Source of the DNA: Hahella sp.
Lineage (GTDB): Bacteria; Pseudomonadota; Gammaproteobacteria; Pseudomonadales; Oleiphilaceae
DNA length: 64,000 nt
Direction of reading: 5' to 3'
Assembly (NCBI GenBank): GCA_028280065.1
Contig: JANQMN010000034.1
Coordinates: 62,001-126,000, forward strand
Positions 9,129 through 19,492 of the stretch are shown one piece after another (position 1 is the stretch's first letter; each line of letters begins with the position of its first letter). The position numbers and the translations under genes were made by a program. The notes below the pieces were generated by a model that saw only the letters and a list, made by a program, of their open reading frames with translations, made no database searches and was not told the origin of the DNA.

Positions 9129-9902
9129 CTAGCGGACAACACCTCTGGTGGAAGATTTGATGCTCTCGACCAAAATAGCCACTTCCTGCACTTCGGATGC
9201 GACTTCCGTCAACTCCGCCAGCGCCTGGTCCAAGGTTAATCCTTCGCGGTAGATTGTTTTATAGGCTCGTCGCAACGCATGCTGAGCCTCTTTACTGAAT
9301 CCCCGGCGCTTCAACCCTTCGAAATTAAGGCCATGGGCAGTTGCCGGCTGTCCGCCAGCCATGACATAAGCTGGAACATCTTTCAAAACGATACTGCCGC
9401 CGGCACACATGCTGTGCTGACCAATTTGACAAAACTGGTGCACCATTGTGCCGCCACCCAGAATGGCATAGTTATCCAGACTTACATGACCGGCCAGAGT
9501 AGCCATGTTTGCCAGTATGGTGTTATCACCTACCAGGCAATCGTGGGCAACGTGCGCATAAGCCATCAGCAGATTATCGCTGCCTATCGTGGTAACCCCA
9601 CGATCCTGAACAGTACCCCGGTGAATAGTGCAGCTTTCCCTGATGACGTTGCGATCACCTATTTCAAGACGTGTCGGTTCGCCTTTATACTTCTTGTCCT
9701 GATTGGCTTCTCCGACGCTGGCAAACTGATAGATTTGGTTATCTTTGCCGATTTTTGTGTGTCCATTGATCACCACATGCGAATGCACGACCGTCCCGTC
9801 TCCAATTTCAACGTCGGGTCCGACTAGCGTCCAAGGACCGATAACCACATCGCTACCGATTTCGGCACTCGGGTCAACAATCGCCTGTGGATGAATTGAC
9901 AT
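9129..9902 (-). CDS. lpxA: acyl-ACP--UDP-N-acetylglucosamine O-acyltransferase
   Basis: A 257-residue left-handed beta-helix enzyme performing the first step of lipid A synthesis, moving a 3-hydroxyacyl chain from ACP to UDP-GlcNAc. The hexapeptide repeats are plain ([22 protein letters not shown]). The catalytic histidine lies in [11 protein letters not shown], and the C-terminal [11 protein letters not shown] starts the helical domain, all close to E. coli LpxA. The start is ATG 9902, which shares one base with the fabZ stop (TAATG); the frame upstream is open but lies inside fabZ. Confidence 0.98.
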   Translation of the reverse strand: MSIHPQAIVDPSAEIGSDVVIGPWTLVGPDVEIGDGTVVHSHVVINGHTKIGKDNQIYQFASVGEANQDKKYKGEPTRLEIGDRNVIRESCTIHRGTVQDRGVTTIGSDNLLMAYAHVAHDCLVGDNTILANMATLAGHVSLDNYAILGGGTMVHQFCQIGQHSMCAGGSIVLKDVPAYVMAGGQPATAHGLNFEGLKRRGFSKEAQHALRRAYKTIYREGLTLDQALAELTEVASEVQEVAILVESIKSSTRGVVR

Positions 9903-10336
9903 TACACTTTTCTCTCTGCCGTCAGGATTTCCGCTGAGCAAACCAATTTGTCGTCAACCGTCGCTTTGCAGCTGAACTTCCAAATTCCACGCTTGTCAGC
10001 GACAAAATTAGCTTCCAGATGTATTTGGTCGCCCGGAATAACCGGTCGTTTAAATCGCACTTTATCCGTGCCTGCCAGAAGATAATTATAGCCATCAGAC
10101 GGTTTTTTGCCGGTAGTAACAAAACCCAATACACCTGCGGCTTGGGCCATCGCTTCTATGATCAGCACACCTGGGAAGATTGGCAAATCCGGAAAATGAC
10201 CAGTAAAGAAAGGCTCATTGATGGTGATGTTTTTTATCGCCACAATGGACTCTCCTGGCTTGATATCGATTACCCGGTCGATTAACAGAAAGGGATAACG
10301 GTGCGGTAGGTATTCTTTTATTTCATTAATTTCCAT
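9902..10336 (-). CDS. fabZ: 3-hydroxyacyl-[ACP] dehydratase
   Basis: A 144-residue hot-dog-fold dehydratase of fatty acid elongation. The catalytic His is in [20 protein letters not shown], with the catalytic Glu on the following central helix (IEAMAQ). It competes with LpxA for the same 3-hydroxyacyl-ACP pool, which explains the conserved lpxD-fabZ-lpxA-lpxB order balancing phospholipid and lipid A synthesis. Its stop overlaps the lpxA start by one base. A 176-base gap separates it from lpxD, enough for an internal promoter. Confidence 0.98.
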   Translation of the reverse strand: MEINEIKEYLPHRYPFLLIDRVIDIKPGESIVAIKNITINEPFFTGHFPDLPIFPGVLIIEAMAQAAGVLGFVTTGKKPSDGYNYLLAGTDKVRFKRPVIPGDQIHLEANFVADKRGIWKFSCKATVDDKLVCSAEILTAERKV

Positions 10337-10512
10337 GCCAAACAGCCTCTAAGCCAAGCGAAAAAAACAAGCGTCGTTACTCGAAATAATGGACATCCTA
10401 AAAAAATCCATGCGATTTCAGGATTGATAATCACTTGAGCAAACCAACTTTTCCGTTTTTGAAACCGGGATAACGATCCAACTGCTATCTCACAAAACGT
10501 TGGGGCAATGCG

Positions 10513-11580
10513 TTACGATTGATTGTTTTGCTTTTCCAGTTTCCGCACCCGCCGGGCAAGCTGATCCAACTGCCGGAAACGAGCGACATTTTTACGCCAA
10601 CTTTTATTGGGTTCCACTGCGGTTCCGGATGAATAAACACCTGGTTCCTTAATATCATGGGTAATGAGGGTCATACCTGTAACATGGACATTGTCCGTTA
10701 GCGTCAGATGTCCAGCGATGCCCACGCCACCGCCAATCATGCAGTTTTTGCCGACACTGGAGCTTCCGGATATCCCGGTACAGGCGGCGATAACCGTATT
10801 AGAGCCAACTCTGACGTTATGTGCAATTTGGATTTGGTTATCCAGTTTAGCGCCCTGCTCAATCAAGGTATCGTCTAAAGCCCCGCGATCGATGGTAGTA
10901 TTGGCTCCTATCTCGACATCGTCCTCAATGGTGACGCCGCCAAGTTGCTCTATCTTGTGCCAGCGATCCTGGTCCGGAGCGAAACCGAAACCGTCTGACC
11001 CAATCACTGCGCCGCTATGAATTCGCACTCGCTCGCCAATGCTGACGCCATGGTAAATAGACACGTTCGGCAGAATATTGCAGTCCGAGCCCAACTTACT
11101 CCCCCTCCCAATAAAACAGCCTGCGCCGATAGAGCAGTTGGCTCCAATGAACGCAGACGCTTCGATAACAACATTCGGACCGATCTTCACTTCCGGCCCG
11201 ATTGTGGCATCTGCCGATATCACCGCAGTCGGATGTATTCCCGAGGGTTGCAATCCAACCGGGGTAAAAAGCTGGCTGGCCAAAGCATAGCCCAAGTATG
11301 GGTTGGGCATCATCAGTACATTGGTCGAACACGCGTCTGCAAACTTCGGATGCAGTATGACTGCTCCGGCAGCGGTATCGGCAAGATGTTTTGCGTAGTT
11401 TGGATTGGCAAGAAAGCTCAGCTGATCAGCCTTGGCATTCTCCAGGGTCGCGATTCCTGCAACCCGAAAATCTGCATCTCCGCGTAGTTCAGCGCCAATA
11501 TGGGTTGCCAACTGAGCCAATGTGAGCAGTTGTTTTACTTCTACTTTGGATTCCTCAGGTGCTGCTTCAGACTCAGCCAT
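10513..11580 (-). CDS. lpxD: UDP-3-O-acylglucosamine N-acyltransferase
   Basis: A 355-residue left-handed beta-helix acyltransferase for the third step of lipid A synthesis (N-acylation of UDP-3-O-acylglucosamine). An N-terminal uridine-binding domain includes [14 protein letters not shown] long hexapeptide-repeat region follows ([20 protein letters not shown]). The catalytic His region is [13 protein letters not shown], and a short C-terminal helix ([14 protein letters not shown]) ends the protein. The first ~18 residues are acidic and not conserved, slightly extending the usual length. It follows skp as in other Gammaproteobacteria. Confidence 0.97.
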   Translation of the reverse strand: MAESEAAPEESKVEVKQLLTLAQLATHIGAELRGDADFRVAGIATLENAKADQLSFLANPNYAKHLADTAAGAVILHPKFADACSTNVLMMPNPYLGYALASQLFTPVGLQPSGIHPTAVISADATIGPEVKIGPNVVIEASAFIGANCSIGAGCFIGRGSKLGSDCNILPNVSIYHGVSIGERVRIHSGAVIGSDGFGFAPDQDRWHKIEQLGGVTIEDDVEIGANTTIDRGALDDTLIEQGAKLDNQIQIAHNVRVGSNTVIAACTGISGSSSVGKNCMIGGGVGIAGHLTLTDNVHVTGMTLITHDIKEPGVYSSGTAVEPNKSWRKNVARFRQLDQLARRVRKLEKQNNQS

Positions 11581-11655
11581 ATAAAATCCTGTCGATCAGC
11601 GTGCTCGTCGCTAGCAGTACAAGTCAGTTTTCTAATCTTGCATTCAAAGCATAGA

Positions 11656-12165
11656 CTATTTGGAATTCAGCTCTTTGATCAGTTTTGCAGTGAGATCCAG
11701 CCCCGGATTCGCGTAAATCACCAGTTTACTCGGTAATACAATGTCGATATTTTCACTATTGGCGATCTTTCTAATGGCTTCATCGACTTTGGGTTTGGAT
11801 TCCTGGAGGAACATTTCTTCCCGCTTGGAGATGGCAGACTGATACTTATTTTTTAAAAAGTTGAATTCCTGGGCCTTTTCTTCCAGTTCAGCGCCTAACT
11901 TGGAACGTTCCGAATCACTCATGATAGCGGCATCCTTCTTCAGGCGATCCTGGAGTTTTTGTGCGATCTCGCCCACTTCGCGCAAACGCGATTCTTCATC
12001 GGCAAAGTCTTTCTTTAACTGTTCTCCAAATTTCTTAGCATCCTCAGACGACAACAAAGCCGTTCTAAAATCGACCACACCGACTCTTTGTTCAGCTTGC
12101 ACACCGAGTGACATAAATGCGCTTAGTGTCAGCATCAGTATCAAAGTGGTTTTAAATAATTTCAT
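11656..12165 (-). CDS. skp: periplasmic chaperone Skp/OmpH
   Basis: A 169-residue periplasmic chaperone that holds unfolded outer-membrane proteins on their way to BamA. A signal peptide (MKLFKTTLILMLTLSAFMSLGVQA) is followed by the conserved beta-strand RVGVVDFRTALLSS. Long charged coiled-coil helices form the tentacles (about residues 45-125), and the final strands read IDIVLPSKLVIYANPGLDLT. It lies between bamA and lpxD. In E. coli this gene is under sigma-E control, consistent with the algU system further along the window. Confidence 0.95.
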   Translation of the reverse strand: MKLFKTTLILMLTLSAFMSLGVQAEQRVGVVDFRTALLSSEDAKKFGEQLKKDFADEESRLREVGEIAQKLQDRLKKDAAIMSDSERSKLGAELEEKAQEFNFLKNKYQSAISKREEMFLQESKPKVDEAIRKIANSENIDIVLPSKLVIYANPGLDLTAKLIKELNSK

Positions 12166-12237
12166 GTCACGCTCCTGTTTGCCTTTTCTTGCAACTGCTT
12201 AATACAATCTCTCAAATATTCCGGGTCGCCCACTTTA

Positions 12238-14562
12238 CTAAAAAGTCTGGCCTAATAGAAATTGGAAATATTCCCGTTCATCGCCAGGTTGATCCCTGAG
12301 AGTCCGTCCATAGCTGAATGACAAGGGGCCAATCGGCGTTATCCAGGTGATCGCCGCACCATAAGAAGCGCGAATCTCGCTAAACGAAAGCTCCGGCTCG
12401 GTGTCGCTGGACGAGGTATCGAAGACATTACCAAAATCAAAAAACAGTAAGCTGCGTACCTGCGACCGGTCTTCCAATAGTAAAAATGGAAAAATCAATT
12501 CGGTTGTGCCTTCGAACCTGAAATTACCGCCGATGGCGTCACTATCCTGGAACACATCGTTCTCATCCGGCGTACTTCTCGGGCCGAGCGAATTGGATTC
12601 ATAAGCACGCACCGAGCCAATGCCGCCGGCGAAGAAGTTTTCAAAAAACGGCAACCGGTCCGTGCTTCCATAACCATCGCCGTATGACAACTCGCCCCCC
12701 ATATGCAATGCCCACTCTTGGTTATCCGAAAGTGCAAAATAGCGGTCCTGGCTATATGACATCTTGAAAAAGTGATAGTCGCTTATCTCTGGAAGTACCA
12801 GTTTGGCGAAAAACCGCTGGCGAGCACCATTGGTTGGAAAAACTCCGCGGTTGTAGGTGCTCCGGTTCCAGCCGGCCGACAACTCGAAGAAATCATAACT
12901 ATCGCCGTTTTCCTCAATGAAGCTACTGAACTCCTGGGCGGGGAACAAAGGCAAGGTAATGGATGTATGGCTGTAACCAAAACCAAACTCGAGTTTACTG
13001 AAAAAATCGATCGGATAACCGAAGTTCATGGAAGCCCCGAGACTATCTGAAGCGTAGCGGGCGATTGCGTCGTCGTCGTCATAATCCGTTTCACGGAAAT
13101 ATACACTGAACCCACGACTGACCCCGTCAACGGTAAAGTACGGATTTTTATAGGAAAAGTTTGCACTTTGTACCGAACTGTTGCGGTTTACCGAAAAGCC
13201 GACATTTCTCCCCGTACCCCAGAAGTTCTTCTCCGAGATACTCGCTCCAATTTGTATCCCACTACCTTGGGTATACCCCAGATTGGCAGATAAACTCCCG
13301 GTGGGCTGCTCCTCAACAGAAAAATTGACATCTATTTTATCGTCTGTGCCCGGTACCAGCGGGGTTTCTACGTTTACCGACTTGAAGAAACCCAGTCTTT
13401 CCAATCGGGATTTCGATCGTTCGATCAAATCCGTCGATGCTGCCGCCGCTTCCATTTGCTGCATCTCTTGACGCAACACATCGTCGGCGGTAATGATATT
13501 TCCTTGGAAGTTGATACGATTCACATAGGTTCGCTTTCCGGGATCGACATAGAAGGTTACCGTAGCAGTGTTGTCCTCATGGGTTTCCGGTATGGCGTTG
13601 ACATTGGCAAAGGTATATCCCTCAGCTCCGAGCCTTTTGGAGATGACATCGGATACGAATGTTAGGTTTTGCCTGGAGAAAGTATCCCCTGGTTTTACGA
13701 CCAACAAACGCCGCAGCTCCTTTTCCTCGACTTTCAAGTCACCTTTTATATGCACTTCCCGTAAAGTGAAAAGAGGACCTTCGCTGAGATTGACGGTAAT
13801 AAAAACCTGTTCCCGGTCCGGTGATACAGAGACCTGCGTCGATTCAATGCTGAACTGGATATAGCCGTTATTCAGGTAATGGGAGCGAATGCGCTCCAAG
13901 TCACCGTTCAGCTTTTGCTTGGAATATTTGTCGTTATTGAGAAGACTGTTCCAGAGACTATCGACCTTTAGTTCCATCAAGTCGCGAAGATCTTCATCGT
14001 CAAAGGCGGTATTACCGATAAAATTGAGGTGGTGAATGGTAGCGACGGGTCCTTCGACAATATTGATATTGAGCTGCACCCGGTTGCGGGCAAGCTCTTC
14101 AACCGCAGCTTCGACGCTGGCATTATAACGCCCTTGGGCAATGTAACTTCGTAGGATCTCCAACTCCACCCGTTCCAGCGTCGAACGCTGAAACACCTCG
14201 CCTTCGGCTAGGCCGGCGGTACGAAGACCGTTGAGCAGGTCTTCGTCTTCAATATTCTTATTGCCCTCAACCTCGATTTTACTTATTGACGGGCGCTCTA
14301 CCAAGGTCAGGATTAAGACGCTGTTGTCCCTCGACAGCTGAATATCGGTGAACAAACCGATCTTAAAAAGACTGCGCGTTGCAGCCGCCAGTTTTCCCTG
14401 ATCAACCCGCTCCCCCACATTGATTGGAAACGCGCTAAACACGCTCCCTGCGGAGACACGCTGCAAACCTTCCACACGAATGTCTTCAACAACAAAGTCC
14501 AACTTCTGCGCATGACTGGCACTGGACAAGAGAGCAAGAAAAAAAACCAAAAACCACTTCAT
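12238..14562 (-). CDS. bamA: outer membrane protein assembly factor BamA
   Basis: A 774-residue Omp85 protein, the essential core of the BAM complex that folds beta-barrels into the outer membrane. A signal peptide (MKWFLVFFLALLSSASHA) is followed by five POTRA domains (about residues 23-420; the first begins FVVEDIRVEGLQRVSAG). A C-terminal 16-strand barrel contains the conserved lid region GSGIQIG...NFWGTGRNVGFSV. The last residue is Phe (FLLGQTF), the BAM recognition signal itself. It sits between rseP and skp. A hairpin upstream at 14591-14614 may attenuate read-through from rseP. Confidence 0.98.
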   Translation of the reverse strand: MKWFLVFFLALLSSASHAQKLDFVVEDIRVEGLQRVSAGSVFSAFPINVGERVDQGKLAAATRSLFKIGLFTDIQLSRDNSVLILTLVERPSISKIEVEGNKNIEDEDLLNGLRTAGLAEGEVFQRSTLERVELEILRSYIAQGRYNASVEAAVEELARNRVQLNINIVEGPVATIHHLNFIGNTAFDDEDLRDLMELKVDSLWNSLLNNDKYSKQKLNGDLERIRSHYLNNGYIQFSIESTQVSVSPDREQVFITVNLSEGPLFTLREVHIKGDLKVEEKELRRLLVVKPGDTFSRQNLTFVSDVISKRLGAEGYTFANVNAIPETHEDNTATVTFYVDPGKRTYVNRINFQGNIITADDVLRQEMQQMEAAAASTDLIERSKSRLERLGFFKSVNVETPLVPGTDDKIDVNFSVEEQPTGSLSANLGYTQGSGIQIGASISEKNFWGTGRNVGFSVNRNSSVQSANFSYKNPYFTVDGVSRGFSVYFRETDYDDDDAIARYASDSLGASMNFGYPIDFFSKLEFGFGYSHTSITLPLFPAQEFSSFIEENGDSYDFFELSAGWNRSTYNRGVFPTNGARQRFFAKLVLPEISDYHFFKMSYSQDRYFALSDNQEWALHMGGELSYGDGYGSTDRLPFFENFFAGGIGSVRAYESNSLGPRSTPDENDVFQDSDAIGGNFRFEGTTELIFPFLLLEDRSQVRSLLFFDFGNVFDTSSSDTEPELSFSEIRASYGAAITWITPIGPLSFSYGRTLRDQPGDEREYFQFLLGQTF

Positions 14563-14583
14563 GAATAAAGGTAAATTCCCAAA

Positions 14584-14614
14584 ACAATAAGGCCTGGCAA
14601 CCAGCTACCAGGCC
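14584..14614 (-). terminator. attenuator-like hairpin between rseP and bamA
   Basis: Read on the minus strand, GGCCTGG and CCAGGCC form a perfect seven-base-pair stem with a ten-base loop, followed by TTATTGTTTT. It lies in the 72-base gap between the rseP stop and the bamA start. It probably reduces read-through rather than ending the operon, since downstream genes continue on the same strand. Confidence 0.55.
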
Positions 14615-14634
14615 AGTAACAATGTCTGACTCAG

Positions 14635-15990
14635 TTAAATTCTTGAAAGATCGTTATAAAAGGCAAAGATCATTACACAGGCAATGATAGCCATTCCGAT
14701 TTTCAACCCTAGCGCTTGCTTATCCTCCGACAATGGCTTTCCTCTCACCAACTCTATGAAGTAATAGAGTAAATGTCCGCCATCAAGAATCGGGATCGGC
14801 AATAAATTCAAAACGCCCAAACTAACACTTAAATATGCCAGAAAGTTAAGAAAACTCTCCAAGCCGTAACTGGCAGATGTTCCGGCAGCGTTGGCGATTG
14901 TAATGGGTCCGCCGAGGTTTTCAACGGAGATCTGTCCAACTATCATTTTTTTAATGGCATTCAGGATGACAAGGGTCATTTCCCAGGTTTTATCCACAGC
15001 CTTGGCAATGCTGCCAAACCAGCCATACTCAATAGTCCGAATGAGCTCTTGCGGATAGCTGACCGGTTGCAACTTTACGCCGATAATCCCAATCGTTTCA
15101 TTTTCGTTGAAGGTGGGCTCCGGCGTAACCAACAGCGTATTTTGCCGCCCCTCTCGCTCGACGATAACTTCCAGCAACAAACCCGGCGAATTTTGAATCC
15201 GCTCAACAAAATCGCCGGAATCAGCAACATGTTGATCATTGATATACAACACCAAATCATCGGCTTGCATTCCGCCTTGTTCAGCTGCTCCACCCGGAAC
15301 GACCTCGTTTATCAAGGCAGGGCCGGATGGCCGGTAGGGAACAAAGCCCAAAGCCAGCATCGGGTCCGGTTCAACTTCGCCGGTCAGCCATCTATCGATG
15401 ACAATCCGGTGGGAGACAGGGGTATCGGCGCTGTTCGGTTCTTTAAGGTCAAATTCAATCGCACCGGTATCGCCAAGTCGTTTGAGCAGTTGCAGATTAA
15501 CCTCCGACCAGCCAGGTGTTTCGACACCGTCCACTTCGACGATTTCCAGCCCGGATTGGATACCAGCCCGGGCCGCCGGCGAATTCTCGGGAATAGGCCC
15601 TAACACCGGCACCAGGGTTTGAGTTCCGACACCGAACATGATCCAGTAGGCGGCTATGGCAAACAGAAAATTGGCAAGGGGTCCGGCTGCGGCAATGGCT
15701 ATACGTTTATACACCGACTGCCGGTTAAAAGAATAAGCAAGCTCAGCGGGCTCAACCGGTGCTTCCCGCTCATCCAGCATTTTCACATACCCGCCTAGCG
15801 GCAGGGCGGCAATCACGAACTCAGTGCCATGACGGTCACGCCAGCGCACTAAAGGCGAGCCAAACCCGATGGAAAACCGCAAGACTTTGACGCCACATTT
15901 CCGGGCAACCCAAAAATGCCCGTATTCGTGAATGCTCACGAGAATACCGAGGGTTACTATCAGGGCTAATATCTGTTCTACAACGCTCAT
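14635..15990 (-). CDS. rseP: site-2 intramembrane metalloprotease RseP
   Basis: A 451-residue inner-membrane zinc protease that cleaves the sigma-E/AlgU anti-sigma factor within the membrane after the first cut by DegS/AlgW. The zinc motif HEYGH is at residues 21-25 in the first transmembrane segment. Two PDZ domains lie in the periplasmic middle (about residues 120-300), and the second catalytic segment LLPIPILDGGHL is near residue 400. Its likely substrate, MucA, is encoded near the right end of this window. The dxr-rseP-bamA order is standard. Confidence 0.97.
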   Translation of the reverse strand: MSVVEQILALIVTLGILVSIHEYGHFWVARKCGVKVLRFSIGFGSPLVRWRDRHGTEFVIAALPLGGYVKMLDEREAPVEPAELAYSFNRQSVYKRIAIAAAGPLANFLFAIAAYWIMFGVGTQTLVPVLGPIPENSPAARAGIQSGLEIVEVDGVETPGWSEVNLQLLKRLGDTGAIEFDLKEPNSADTPVSHRIVIDRWLTGEVEPDPMLALGFVPYRPSGPALINEVVPGGAAEQGGMQADDLVLYINDQHVADSGDFVERIQNSPGLLLEVIVEREGRQNTLLVTPEPTFNENETIGIIGVKLQPVSYPQELIRTIEYGWFGSIAKAVDKTWEMTLVILNAIKKMIVGQISVENLGGPITIANAAGTSASYGLESFLNFLAYLSVSLGVLNLLPIPILDGGHLLYYFIELVRGKPLSEDKQALGLKIGMAIIACVMIFAFYNDLSRI

Positions 15991-16105
15991 CGACTTACTA
16001 TGTCAGCCATCTCTATCGTTTTGGAGTTAAATTTAAGTAACTGCGGAGCTATCAGGCGGTTCAGCAAAATTTTCTTAAACAACCGGTTAATGCACACTGA
16101 ACAAA

Positions 16106-17314
16106 TCATCCCTGAACATCTAAAATTCGCGAGCAAAAGCGATTGGCCAACTCCCTCGAAACCCGATCAGCTTCGATAACGTCTTCCAGAGTCTCGGCAG
16201 AATTGGTCTCACAACGACTCAAACAGTGCTCGATCACGTTGGGTATCTCCATAAAGCCCAGGCGTCCGGATAGGAACCTGTCAACCGCCACTTCGTTGGC
16301 CGCATTCAGCACTGCCGGAGCCGTTCCACCCGAAGAAAAACATTGTTCGGCAAGCCGCAGACAAGGAAATCGACTTCGGTCTGGCGGAAAGAAATTCAGC
16401 TGCTGCACCTGAAACAAATCAAGCATTTGAACGCCGGCATCGACTCTCTCCGGCCAGGACAATCCGTAGCTGATAGGAGTGCGCATATCCGGACTGCCAA
16501 GCTGCGCCAGCATAGAGCCGTCCTGGTATTCCACCAACGAATGCACGATAGACTCGGGATGAATATGCACCTGCACCTGCTCGGCCCGGAGGCCGAACAG
16601 CCAGCAGGCTTCGATCAGTTCCAGGCCTTTATTCATCAATGTTGCGGAATCCACAGAGATTTTCTGCCCCATATCCCAGTTGGGATGTTTGCAGGCTTGC
16701 GCTGGAGTGACAGCGGCTAACTCCTCTAGCGGCTTGGTCCGGAAAGGTCCGCCGGAAGCGGTCAACAGAATTCTGGTAATACCCAATTGCTCCAAGGGCG
16801 GGTGTTTCGCCAGCAACTGTCCCGCCCTGGGCAAACACTGATAAATCGCATTGTGCTCACTATCAATAGGCAGCAGCTCCGCTTCATACTCTCGAACGGC
16901 TGCCATGAACAACCTGCCGGTCATTACCAACGCTTCTTTGTTGGCCAGCAGCACTCTTTTACCGGTCTTTACCGCCTCGAGGGTAGGCGCCAATCCTGCA
17001 GCGCCGACGATGGCGGCGACAACAATGTCCGCCGCCGATTCTCTTATCAAGTCAAGCAGCGCTGTTTGTCCCGTAAGCACCCGGGTAGCTATTCCCAATG
17101 ATTCGAGCTTCGCCTGTAGTTCAACACCGGCATTTTCGCCGGTAATTACCGCGTATTCAGGCTGAAACTCACGACAAATCTCTTCGAGCTTTTGCAAGTT
17201 GCTGTGGCCGGTAACCGCAAACAGGCGGAACCGCTCCGGGTGCAGGCGCAAGATACTTAACGTACTATCGCCGATAGATCCGGTGGCGCCCAAGATAGTC
17301 ACTTGCTTTGCCAT
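16106..17314 (-). CDS. dxr: 1-deoxy-D-xylulose 5-phosphate reductoisomerase
   Basis: A 402-residue enzyme committing carbon to the MEP isoprenoid pathway (DXP to MEP, NADPH- and metal-dependent). The NADPH loop is [13 protein letters not shown] at residues 6-18. The metal and substrate region reads PIDSEHNAI, the flexible active-site loop [11 protein letters not shown], and the remaining ligands fall in [10 protein letters not shown]. It shares one base with the cdsA stop. Its products feed UppS three genes upstream, so this operon supplies the isoprenoid carrier for cell-wall assembly. Confidence 0.97.
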   Translation of the reverse strand: MAKQVTILGATGSIGDSTLSILRLHPERFRLFAVTGHSNLQKLEEICREFQPEYAVITGENAGVELQAKLESLGIATRVLTGQTALLDLIRESAADIVVAAIVGAAGLAPTLEAVKTGKRVLLANKEALVMTGRLFMAAVREYEAELLPIDSEHNAIYQCLPRAGQLLAKHPPLEQLGITRILLTASGGPFRTKPLEELAAVTPAQACKHPNWDMGQKISVDSATLMNKGLELIEACWLFGLRAEQVQVHIHPESIVHSLVEYQDGSMLAQLGSPDMRTPISYGLSWPERVDAGVQMLDLFQVQQLNFFPPDRSRFPCLRLAEQCFSSGGTAPAVLNAANEVAVDRFLSGRLGFMEIPNVIEHCLSRCETNSAETLEDVIEADRVSRELANRFCSRILDVQG

Positions 17315-18144
17315 CAGACACTAATCCAGTCGGTCAAAATGGCTAAGAATACAAACACCGGCGCTGCCGCAGTAACGCTGTCTATGCGATCAAGAATGCC
17401 GCCGTGACCGGGCAGGATCTGACTGCTGTCCTTGATATCAACGGCCCTTTTGCCAAGACTTTCCAGTAAATCTCCCAAGACCGACACAAGAGCGGCCGAC
17501 AAGGTGATCATCCAGAGCACGATGGTTTGGCCGGGACTAACCTGCAACAAAGGCATCGCAACAAATGGTAAAATCGATACGACGACCAGTCCCCCCATGA
17601 CACCTTCGATGGTTTTCCCCGGACTGACACTTGGAGCAAGTTTACGCCGGCCAAAGTTCTTCCCGGCAAAGTAAGCACCGATATCGGCTCCCCAGACAAT
17701 GAGAAAAATATATAACACCAGCCAGACGGTCGATATATCCGGGGCGACATTCACCACCCCGCCACGAAGGCTGACAAGCGCTTTCCAGGCGGGAACCAAA
17801 ACCATGAATCCAGCGATAACACGAGCCCAGGCAGGCGTCCACCACTGTTTCGACAACGGATATTGAATCACTAGCAGTAACGCCAGCAACCACCAGAACA
17901 TCGCAAGACCGAGTACGGCTATCGTCGATAATGGCCAACACAGAATCAAACCAAGCGCGATAGTCAAGGCATAGAGCAGGCGCGCGCTGGAACTACTCCA
18001 TCCCGCAATTCTCGACCACTCCCAGCCGCCGATACTGACAATCAGGCCCAGAAACAGGGCGAATCCCAAATGATTAGTGCCGAAAAGCCCTATGAGAAAC
18101 AAGGGAGCAATAATTAACGCCGTTATAACCCGTTGTTTTAACAC
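17314..18144 (-). CDS. cdsA: phosphatidate cytidylyltransferase
   Basis: A 276-residue integral inner-membrane enzyme that makes CDP-diacylglycerol from phosphatidic acid and CTP, the branch point of phospholipid synthesis. Several hydrophobic helices span the protein. The C-terminal signature is complete: [20 protein letters not shown] followed by ILDRIDS, with the lysine, aspartate and HGG...DR residues that bind CTP and metal. Its start overlaps the uppS end by seven bases and its stop touches dxr. Confidence 0.97.
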   Translation of the reverse strand: MLKQRVITALIIAPLFLIGLFGTNHLGFALFLGLIVSIGGWEWSRIAGWSSSSARLLYALTIALGLILCWPLSTIAVLGLAMFWWLLALLLVIQYPLSKQWWTPAWARVIAGFMVLVPAWKALVSLRGGVVNVAPDISTVWLVLYIFLIVWGADIGAYFAGKNFGRRKLAPSVSPGKTIEGVMGGLVVVSILPFVAMPLLQVSPGQTIVLWMITLSAALVSVLGDLLESLGKRAVDIKDSSQILPGHGGILDRIDSVTAAAPVFVFLAILTDWISV

Positions 18145-18932
18145 GATGTTTTCGCAGTGAGCCCTGGCTGAAGTGAGTTACTTTGTTGTTGATCCAGTTG
18201 ATCGTCTGTCTGCCCGAACCTTCTTTTCCGTTGCGCATAGGCATCCAAAGCTTTGAGCATGTGCTTTTCCCGGAAATCCGGCCAATAATCATCAACAAAA
18301 TAAAATTCAGTGTAGGCAAATTGCCACAACAAAAAATTGCTGATGCGTTGTTCACCCGCGGTTCGAATACACAGATCAGGGGGAGGAAATTCGCCTAAAC
18401 AGATATATTGCTGTATGTGGCTGTCAGTTATCTCATCAGGTTGCAGCTCACCGGCGGCAACCTGATGAGCGATTCGCTTCATCGCCTCTGTTATATCCCA
18501 GTGTCCACCATAGTTTGCTGCGATAACCAGGGTCATTTGAGTATTGTTGGCTGTTAACTGCTCCGCCGCAGCCATATGTTCCTGGAGGACTGAGCTGAAC
18601 TTGCTTCGGTCACCGATAATCCACAACCGGATATTGTTCTTATGGAGCTTTTTAACTTCGCGCTGGAGCGCGATTAGAAACAGGCGCATTAACGCGCCGA
18701 CTTCATCTTCGGGACGCCGCCAGTTTTCACTGCTGAAAGCAAAGAGTGTCAGCACTTCGACTCCCTGCCGGGCACAAGTTTCGACAACGGCTCGTACCGC
18801 ATTTACTCCGGCTTTATGACCGGCAACTCCGGGGAGCTTACGCTCCTTAGCCCAGCGATTGTTGCCGTCCATGATAACGGCAACATGCCGCGGTCTGCTC
18901 GAAGCGCAAAAAGGGATATCCGCAGAAGTCAT
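18138..18932 (-). CDS. uppS: undecaprenyl diphosphate synthase
   Basis: A 264-residue cis-prenyltransferase that builds the C55 undecaprenyl diphosphate carrier for peptidoglycan and O-antigen. The diphosphate-binding motif is VIMDGNNRWA with RKLPGVAGHKAGV. The C-terminal conserved region holds LCIRTAGEQRISNFLLWQ and the following Glu-Phe pair. In the family the second position after RTAGE is usually an aromatic or small residue, so nothing is unusual here. The last ~25 residues are a Gln-rich tail. The recycling enzyme UppP is encoded at 37242-38048. Confidence 0.97.
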   Translation of the reverse strand: MTSADIPFCASSRPRHVAVIMDGNNRWAKERKLPGVAGHKAGVNAVRAVVETCARQGVEVLTLFAFSSENWRRPEDEVGALMRLFLIALQREVKKLHKNNIRLWIIGDRSKFSSVLQEHMAAAEQLTANNTQMTLVIAANYGGHWDITEAMKRIAHQVAAGELQPDEITDSHIQQYICLGEFPPPDLCIRTAGEQRISNFLLWQFAYTEFYFVDDYWPDFREKHMLKALDAYAQRKRRFGQTDDQLDQQQSNSLQPGLTAKTSC

Positions 18933-18934
18933 GG

Positions 18935-19492
18935 TTAGACTTCCATCAAGTCTTTTTCCTTGTCCGCCAGGACATCATCAACTTTTGCGGTGTATTTATC
19001 GGTCAACTTCTGAATATCGTCCAAAGCTTTCTTTTCTTCGTCTTCGGAAATTTCCTTTTCTTTCAACAAATCCTTGAGATGGGTATTTGCATCCCGCCGG
19101 GCATTGCGGATGGCCACTTTGGATGATTCGGATTCGTGACGGGCCTGCTTCACTAACTCCCGGCGGGTTTCTTCTGTCAGTGCCGGCATGGGCACCCGGA
19201 TTACAGTGCCTGCGGTAGACGGATTTAATCCCAGGTCGGACTTCAATATGGCCTTTTCAATTTCGGGAACCATATTTTTTTCCCATGGCGTTACCGCCAA
19301 GGTTCGGGCATCTTCCACCACCACATTGGCGACTTGGGTTATTGGCGTGTTCGAGCCGTAATAGGAAACCATTACCGATTCCAACAAGGCCGGGTTAGCC
19401 CGCCCGGTGCGGATTTTTGCCAAAGAATGCCCAAGTGCCTCGATGGACTTTTTCATTTTTTGCTCGGATTCTTTTTTTATATCGTTAATCAC
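18935..19492 (-). CDS. frr: ribosome recycling factor
   Basis: A 185-residue standard-length factor that splits post-termination ribosomes together with EF-G. It consists of two long helix hairpins with the conserved [19 protein letters not shown], the small beta domain ([14 protein letters not shown]) and [15 protein letters not shown]. Its start overlaps the pyrH end by eight bases. This pyrH-frr pairing after rpsB-tsf is nearly universal in bacteria. Confidence 0.98.
   Translation of the reverse strand: MINDIKKESEQKMKKSIEALGHSLAKIRTGRANPALLESVMVSYYGSNTPITQVANVVVEDARTLAVTPWEKNMVPEIEKAILKSDLGLNPSTAGTVIRVPMPALTEETRRELVKQARHESESSKVAIRNARRDANTHLKDLLKEKEISEDEEKKALDDIQKLTDKYTAKVDDVLADKEKDLMEV

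Noticed and set aside
9279-9827. 182-codon plus-strand frame antisense to lpxA
   Set aside because: It is the shadow of a well-supported essential gene.
12238-14562. Frameshift check in bamA and other long genes (mutS, glnD, ppc, relA, gacS)
   Set aside because: All are uninterrupted and of normal length, so the two shifts in rlmD are not part of general poor sequence quality.
15049-15603. 184-codon plus-strand frame antisense to rseP
   Set aside because: It lies wholly within rseP, which has all catalytic motifs. The antisense frame has no family features.
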